DNA from: Chryseobacterium sp. RU37D
Lineage (GTDB): Bacteria > Bacteroidota > Bacteroidia > Flavobacteriales > Weeksellaceae
Direction: 5' to 3'
Length of the DNA stretch: 64,000 nt
NCBI RefSeq assembly: GCF_900156075.1
Contig: NZ_FTMM01000015.1
Coordinates: 1 to 64,000 of the forward strand
Each line of letters begins with the position of its first letter. Within the stretch, counting starts at the first letter, position 1. The position numbers and the translations under genes were made by a program. Below, piece by piece: positions 59,099 through 64,000 of the stretch. The notes beneath the pieces were generated by a model. It was not told the DNA's origin. It searched no databases and saw only the letters and a list, made by a program, of their open reading frames with translations.

Positions 59099-60868
59099 TT
59101 AAAGCGGGCTTACCAATTTCAAAAACCACTCTTTTACCTCTCCTTCCAAATGGGGGCCTAATTTTTCCTCACATTTTTTGTGATAAGCATTAAGCCATGC
59201 AATTTCTTCATCAGAAAGAATATCTTTTACAATAGTATCTTTAAAGAAAGGGCATAAAGTCAGCGTTTCGAAATCATAGAAGGTCCCATGGATCGTTTTT
59301 TCAACCTCTCTTACTGCAATTAAATTCTCATGACGGATTCCGTAGTCTCCCTCAAGATAATATCCAGGCTCGTTTGAGCAAACCATTCCTGGAAGAAGCT
59401 CCTGCGGATTCATATCTTTTCTTATATTCTGTGGGCCTTCGTGAACATTCATAAAACTTCCAACACCATGTCCCGTTCCGTGATTGAAATCCTTACCTTC
59501 CATCCATAACGGAAGCCTTGCGATGGCATCAAGATGCACACCTTTTGTTGCTTTCGGGAATTTCACCCTCGAAAGACGAATCATCCCTTGTAAAACCAAA
59601 GTAGAATTTCTTTTAAATTCATCAGAAACAGCTCCCAAAGCTAAGGTTCTGGTAATATCTGTCGTCCCCTCAAGATATTGCCCACCAGAATCCACTAAAA
59701 TACTCGAATCATTGGTAACATCTTTGCTTCCTTCCTTCTTCGCAGAATAATGCATAATCGCGCCATTATCCTTATATCCTACAATGCTTCCAAAACTTTC
59801 ACCTACAAAATTCTCACCCTCTGCGCGGAAACCTTTTAGCTTGATACCAATAGAATATTCATTCATCACTTCCTTACCTGCATTATGGGTAAGCCAGTAC
59901 AGGAACTTTACCATAGCAACACCGTCCCTTATCATTACTTTTCTGAATCCTTCCAGCTCGGTTTCGTTTTTTTGTGCTTTCATTAAATTTCCTGGTACCG
60001 GAGCTTTGATGAAACGGTTTTCAGATTTTAAAGCTTCAAAAATAGACTGGTTGCTGTTAGGTGAAACCAACGCTGTTTCACTTTTAAATGCTTTCAGGCA
60101 ATTATAAAACTCTTCATAAGGTTTCATTTTTACCCATGCATCATCCATTTGTTTTCTGGACTCCACATCCAGCTTCTCCAGATCTGTGAAAAGAATAGCA
60201 TCATTTTTAGTGATAACAATATATCCTAAAAACACAGGATTGCTTTCTACATCACTTCCCCTGAGATTTAAAGTCCATGCCACATCATCAAGACTTGAGA
60301 TTACATGAACAGTCGCTTCCATTTCTTCCATCTTCTGTCGGATAGCAGCTATTTTCTCTGCCACAGGCTTCCCAGCTCTTTCAACAGGCTGCACAAATAT
60401 TGGATTTTTTGAAGGCGTACCACGGTCTTTCCAGATTTCCTTTAAAAGAGGGAGGTCTATTAGCGTAATATTCTTAGAGTTTAATTTTTGTGTGAGAAGC
60501 TCCCAATTAGCATTGGAAGTTGCCAGAGCGTTGACGGCTACCTGTCCTTCTGTCGGGATTTCGGAGATAATCCAGTCGATATAGTTCGGAGTTCCTTCCA
60601 TTCCTTCTTTAAAAAGATCAATTCCGGAACCTTCCAGTTCTATTGCGGCTTGAGTAAAATATCTTCCGTCTGTCCAAAGTCCGGCTTTATTTTTTGTAAT
60701 TACCACAAAACCTGCAGAACCTAAAAAACCAGACAACCAGGCTCTTTCCTGCCATTCTTGCGGCAAATATTCACTCATGTGAGGATCTGCAGAATATACT
60801 ATAAAGGCATCAACATTATTTTTCTGCATTTCTTCACGAAGCGCAGCTACTTTTTCCTTTGAAGTCAT
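59099..60868 (-). CDS. Xaa-Pro aminopeptidase (aminopeptidase P family, M24B)
   Basis: Removes N-terminal residues that precede proline. 589 residues: creatinase-like N-terminal domains (about 1-310) and the C-terminal pita-bread domain. The metal ligands are visible: Asp in VDSGGQYLEGTTDITRT, His in NHGTGHGVGSF, and Glu in NEPGYYLEGDYGIRHEN and near the end. The long three-domain form matches the cytosolic eukaryote-like PepP of Bacteroidota rather than the shorter E. coli PepP. It has its own terminator. Confidence 0.93.
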   Translation of the reverse strand: MTSKEKVAALREEMQKNNVDAFIVYSADPHMSEYLPQEWQERAWLSGFLGSAGFVVITKNKAGLWTDGRYFTQAAIELEGSGIDLFKEGMEGTPNYIDWIISEIPTEGQVAVNALATSNANWELLTQKLNSKNITLIDLPLLKEIWKDRGTPSKNPIFVQPVERAGKPVAEKIAAIRQKMEEMEATVHVISSLDDVAWTLNLRGSDVESNPVFLGYIVITKNDAILFTDLEKLDVESRKQMDDAWVKMKPYEEFYNCLKAFKSETALVSPNSNQSIFEALKSENRFIKAPVPGNLMKAQKNETELEGFRKVMIRDGVAMVKFLYWLTHNAGKEVMNEYSIGIKLKGFRAEGENFVGESFGSIVGYKDNGAIMHYSAKKEGSKDVTNDSSILVDSGGQYLEGTTDITRTLALGAVSDEFKRNSTLVLQGMIRLSRVKFPKATKGVHLDAIARLPLWMEGKDFNHGTGHGVGSFMNVHEGPQNIRKDMNPQELLPGMVCSNEPGYYLEGDYGIRHENLIAVREVEKTIHGTFYDFETLTLCPFFKDTIVKDILSDEEIAWLNAYHKKCEEKLGPHLEGEVKEWFLKLVSPL

Positions 60869-61467
60869 TTTTTAATAATTTTAAAAAGGGAAGTTACGAA
60901 TTTTTGAGTATTAATTTTTTTTAACTTTAAGGTAAATAATTTCTATCTTTAAAAACTGAAAATTCCTAATTATGGAACATCATTCTCCCATCAAAAGACA
61001 CACTCCAATAAATAAATACTATCGCCATATCTTTCTAATACCTGCTTATATTCATCATCCTTTATTTTATTTTCGATAATCAACTTATTATCTCATCTAC
61101 ATTTCTTTTACGGAACTCTACCTATATTCTCCTGAAGAATCTTTCACAAAATCCTCTTTTCCAAAATTTCTATGTCCATGATATTATTTTGTAAATTAAT
61201 ACAATGAAGAGAAAAAACTGTGTCAATATGAAAAAATATTATTTTTTCATAAAAAATCTTAAATAACCTTAATTATTTTAAGTTTAGAATTTCCTGGCAC
61301 AATATTTTAATATGATGAATAACTCATGTTTAATTTGAGTTTTCATGGTTATTAGTTTTTTATCCTCGGAAAAATCTGAGGATTTTGACTTTTAAGTACC
61401 TGTTTTATTTACATAAAAACCCGGTAAACATATAATCATTACCGATTTATATTTTAAAAATTGCTCC
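60869..61467. other. Gene-free stretch
   Basis: About 600 bases of AT-rich sequence between the aminopeptidase and the Lrp/AsnC gene. A plus-strand frame at 60972-61079 (35 codons, starting MEHHSPIKRH) is open but too short and unsupported to call. No hairpin, repeat or RNA gene seen. Confidence 0.4.
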
Positions 61468-61929
61468 TTAAATTGTCAATCCATAAATATTTTTCATCTG
61501 AGCCATAACAAAGGTACTATGCGTACTTCCTATTGATGGAACTGCACCCAATATATTGAAGACAAAATTTTGATACTGTTTCATATCACGGACATGAACT
61601 TTCAGAAGAAAATCAAAATCACCTGAAATACTGTAACACTCAGCTACTTCTTCAATTTCTAAAATTTCACGTTCGAATTCCATGGCAAGATAACTGTCAT
61701 TGCTTTTTAATTTTAGCTGACAATAAACCGTAAATCCTAAATTAAGCTTTTCCGCATCAAGAATAGCTGCATACCGCTTCACATATCCTTGCTGCTCAAG
61801 GCGTTTTATCCTTTCAAAAACGGGCGATGGGGAGAGGTTAACTTCTTTGGCAAGTTCTTTTACAGTCAGTTTTGCATCCTTTTGAAGCAATCTCAGTAAT
61901 TGTAAATCTTTATTATCAAGATGTTCCAT
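61468..61929 (-). CDS. Lrp/AsnC family transcriptional regulator
   Basis: 153 residues. An N-terminal winged HTH (about 5-60: LDNKDLQLLRLLQKDAKLTVKELAKEVNLSPSPVFERIKRLEQQGY) and a C-terminal RAM ligand-binding domain (VAECYSISGDFDFLLKVHV). These proteins sense amino acids and act as octamers or multiples. The target is not adjacent: the region on the far side holds only small transcripts and terminators. Confidence 0.92.
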   Translation of the reverse strand: MEHLDNKDLQLLRLLQKDAKLTVKELAKEVNLSPSPVFERIKRLEQQGYVKRYAAILDAEKLNLGFTVYCQLKLKSNDSYLAMEFEREILEIEEVAECYSISGDFDFLLKVHVRDMKQYQNFVFNILGAVPSIGSTHSTFVMAQMKNIYGLTI

Positions 61930-62136
61930 AGAATATTATTCTTTAATATATTAATATTTTATCAAATATACAGAATTATATTCTTAAAAATAACTACTTT
62001 AAAGTTTTATTCACTGAATTTTTACAAAATAATTAATATTTTATTCTCAATCTCTATTTTTACATCAATCAGAACATATGATAATTCTTTGAAAGAATTA
62101 CAAAATAAATAAAAAATAAAAGGGAATATTTTACAC

Positions 62137-62166
62137 TGAGATCACTCTGATTATGGAGTGGTCTCA
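62137..62166 (+). terminator. Terminator hairpin 1 of 3
   Basis: TGAGATCACTC and GAGTGGTCTCA form an 11-bp stem (one G-T), loop of eight bases, followed by TTTTTT. Confidence 0.8.
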
Positions 62167-62235
62167 TTTTTTAAACTAAAAATATTTCAGTTTAAAATAA
62201 TTTAAAAGTTTTACTTATTAAATAATCTTAGGGAG

Positions 62236-62260
62236 AACAGCTTTACAATGTATAGCTGTT
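62236..62260 (+). terminator. Terminator hairpin 2 of 3
   Basis: AACAGCT and AGCTGTT pair across an 11-base loop, followed by TTTTTATTTT. Confidence 0.75.
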
Positions 62261-62330
62261 TTTTTATTTTAATAATAGTTCGTTTTTATGAAAAAAATTC
62301 TTTGTTTTTATGTAATTCTTACAAAAGAAA

Positions 62331-62351
62331 AAGGAGACAAATTGTCTCCTT
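62331..62351. terminator. Terminator hairpin 3 of 3
   Basis: AAGGAGACAA and TTGTCTCCTT pair around a single base, with A-rich and T-rich flanks on both sides, so it could act in either direction. Confidence 0.75.
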
Positions 62352-62676
62352 TTTTTGTATTGGCTTAATTTTAACTTCTCTATATTTTGTGTTTTTTTAG
62401 AGTTCGAGAAGTTAAATTAAGTTTATACATACCACCAAATCACTTATAATATGAACTATGCTTTATAGTTTATTATTTTTGTAAAAAATTAATAATTAAA
62501 AAAAGCAATTTTTAATTTGCTCTTTTATTTTGCTTAATTTTATATTACAAAGTAACAACATTACGAAATAAAATTCCGTACAACAAACATAGATATAAAT
62601 CGATTTATTGGTAGATATTTATCTATACTGTGGTTATAAAGTGGGCATACAACACCTGAAACTTCCCTGAATGAGA

Positions 62677-63330
62677 TTACATTTTATGATGAGTTTTGAT
62701 AAGATCGATAAGCTCAACTATATTTTCTATTTTTAACTTATTAAATATATTTTTTTTAATAGTGCTTACCGTATTTTGTTTAATATCGAGATGATTAGCA
62801 ATTTCGAGATTTCCGTATCCTTCTGCATACATTTCTGCAATTTGAAGTTCTCTGTTTGTCAACCCCTTAAGAGGATTAATCAAAATAGGATTACTCACCG
62901 ATTGAGTCAATAAATTCTGAGAAATAGATGAAATATATTTTCCTTTGTGAACAATATCTGAAATAGCCTGTTTTACTTCTTCTTCTTCGCTTAGTTTACT
63001 AAGAAAGCCGTTGGCGCCTCCATTAATATACTTAAGTGCATGTAGATGTTCCTCAAGGCCGGAAAAAATCAAGATTTTAATCTCAGGATTTGCAGATCTC
63101 ATTTCTGATAAAATATGAAGACTGTTTCCGTCTGGGAAATAGGCATCTATAATTGCGATTTCTACTTCTTTCGATCTCACCATTTCTACAATTTGTTTTA
63201 AAGATGTAGTATGATAAACTTTAGCATTTGGAACAATATCACTGATAACAATCTCAATTCCCTGTCGTATAATGCTGTGGTCATCCGCCAGAAGAAATAT
63301 TATCCCTTTATCTTCAATTGGTTCTTCCAT
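62677..63330 (-). CDS. LuxR/NarL-type response regulator
   Basis: Partner of the histidine kinase encoded just upstream. Receiver domain about 10-130 with the acidic pair in LLADDHSI and the phosphorylated aspartate in IAIIDAYFPDG; the conserved lysine is in FLSKLSEEEE. A LuxR HTH covers about 150-212 (LTNRELQIAEMYAEGYGNLEIANHLDIKQNTVSTIKKNIFNKL). It starts one base after the kinase gene ends, so the two form an operon. Target genes unknown. Confidence 0.93.
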   Translation of the reverse strand: MEEPIEDKGIIFLLADDHSIIRQGIEIVISDIVPNAKVYHTTSLKQIVEMVRSKEVEIAIIDAYFPDGNSLHILSEMRSANPEIKILIFSGLEEHLHALKYINGGANGFLSKLSEEEEVKQAISDIVHKGKYISSISQNLLTQSVSNPILINPLKGLTNRELQIAEMYAEGYGNLEIANHLDIKQNTVSTIKKNIFNKLKIENIVELIDLIKTHHKM

Positions 63331-63331
63331 G

Positions 63332-64000
63332 TTACTTTTTATTTAGATTAATCTTGAACGCTATTTTAGTACCTTTAAACAATTCGCTGGAGGCTGATAT
63401 TTCACCATTGAAAAGACCTACAATTTCTTTACATAAATTGAGCCCAAGGCCTGCTCCAAGATTATCAACCTCATGTGATATTGCACCTTGATAATACGGC
63501 TCAAAAATTTTACTAAGGTCAGACTCAGAAATTCCTGCACCCGTATCTGCAATCTCTGTAGTAAGTGCAACTTTATTATCCCCTACCTGGTTTACCGTCA
63601 TGGTGAGGCTGACCTGTCCGTTTTCCGTAAATTTGTTGGCGTTACTCAAAATATTCATCAGAAGCTGGTTGATCTTGATATTATCAGAATTAACGATTAA
63701 ATCTTCAGGTATATTTTCAGTTACTACAAACTTATTATTTCTTGTTTCAATATATGGTTTTATAGCTGTAACAATTGAATTAATTTCATCTTTAAGATTA
63801 AAAACCGTGTGGGTAAGCTTCTGATCCGCATCTTGATTTTTGGTATATTCTAAAATCTGGTTAGATTGTATTAGCAAGGTATTATTGGTGAATTTAATAG
63901 ATTTAAGATATTCCTTTGTCGTTTCATCCTTTGTAGTCCGGTTGATTTTATCGATAAAAATGTTAATAATTTTCAGCGGAGATCTCAGCTCATGACTCAG
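63332..64000 (-). CDS. Sensor histidine kinase, C-terminal part (cut by window edge)
   Basis: The frame is open from position 64000 to TAA at 63332, so the gene begins outside the window. The visible 222 residues hold the HisKA box with the phosphorylated histidine (LSHELRSPLKII, at the very edge) and a HATPase_c domain with its N box (QLLMNILSNANKFTENG), DTGAGIS and GLGLNLCKEIVGLF. The sensor part cannot be seen. An ATG at 63877 inside the domain is not the start, because homology continues upstream. Confidence 0.92.
   Translation of the reverse strand: MSHELRSPLKIINIFIDKINRTTKDETTKEYLKSIKFTNNTLLIQSNQILEYTKNQDADQKLTHTVFNLKDEINSIVTAIKPYIETRNNKFVVTENIPEDLIVNSDNIKINQLLMNILSNANKFTENGQVSLTMTVNQVGDNKVALTTEIADTGAGISESDLSKIFEPYYQGAISHEVDNLGAGLGLNLCKEIVGLFNGEISASSELFKGTKIAFKINLNKK

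Larger units (their letters stand above)
61930..62676. other. Gene-free stretch with three terminators in a row
   Basis: About 750 bases with no convincing gene (a plus-strand frame at 61921-62112 is hydrophobic but overlaps the Lrp start and looks accidental). Three terminator hairpins follow one another at 62137-62166, 62236-62260 and 62331-62351, which suggests short RNAs or tiny genes between them. The rest (62370-62676) is featureless. Confidence 0.45.

Noticed and set aside
61921..62112. A 64-codon hydrophobic plus-strand frame
   Set aside because: Overlaps the Lrp/AsnC start region, consists of A/T-driven I, F, L, K codons, and has no recognisable structure beyond that.
1..64000. CRISPR arrays, rRNA operon, tmRNA
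   Set aside because: No regularly spaced repeats of 25-40 bases, no rRNA or tmRNA signature was seen; only hairpin-type repeats occur.

Overview
The window looks like chromosomal DNA of a flavobacterium close to Chryseobacterium (Bacteroidota). It is AT-rich. Promoters carry the Bacteroidota -7 box TAnnTTTG, for example upstream of dnaN, dgkA, pcm and tRNA-Arg. Shine-Dalgarno sequences are mostly absent. It also has a SusC/SusD pair, a subclass A2 class A beta-lactamase and a MnmE of normal form. The genus is inferred from gene content; no search was run.

Layout. 1-3.7 kb: edge of an IS3-type transposase, hutU, a decayed intergenic stretch, pcm. 3.9-9.9 kb, mostly + strand: Gfo/Idh oxidoreductase, a dead gene, DUF5362 protein, beta-lactamase, a secreted protein, 3-hydroxyacyl-CoA dehydrogenase, a polytopic membrane protein, a small acidic protein. 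9.9-21.2 kb: META lipoprotein, pheT, dnaN, dgkA, purL, a REP-associated tyrosine transposase with its hairpins, purB. 21.5-31.3 kb: a polysaccharide utilisation locus (SusC, SusD, GH144-type glucanase, esterase, GH3 beta-glucosidase) that fits beta-1,2-glucan breakdown. 31.6-40 kb: housekeeping and small-molecule genes, including a run of VOC and SRPBCC fold proteins, one of them frameshifted at a homopolymer. 40.1-46.5 kb: ecotin beside a 1967-residue alpha-2-macroglobulin-like protein, two protease inhibitors back to back. 46.6-52.8 kb: UbiA-like protein, recF, DciA-type protein, the membrane protein usually called 'site-specific recombinase', mtgA, a metal-chelate binding lipoprotein. 52.8-57.2 kb: tRNA-Arg, an IS3 relic, and a genomic island. 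57.2-64 kb: mnmE, aminopeptidase P, an Lrp/AsnC regulator, a LuxR-type response regulator and the C-terminal part of its histidine kinase, cut by the window edge.

The most striking region is the island of about 4 kb at 53265-57234. It is bounded by 14-bp direct repeats, TTTCCGATACAAAA. The right copy is the 3' end of mnmE and encodes its last residues, FCIGK. This is the kind of target used by SGI1-type islands in proteobacteria. The island carries an ArdA-type antirestriction protein, an XRE regulator operon, a zinc-ribbon/helix-turn-helix protein of excisionase type, a highly structured leader RNA of about 115 nt, and a terminator just inside the right end. Its integrase is reduced to about 40 N-terminal codons by a deletion that also removed the end of the convergent gene, so the element looks stranded.

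A second theme is intergenic hairpin DNA. Three copies of one dispersed element (21374-21480, 25410-25526, 58712-58808) share end motifs (ACCCTAGCC and TAGCGGGAA) around unrelated centres, two of them long hairpins. Separately, at least six CCTACGG/CCGTAGG hairpins surround the RAYT gene.
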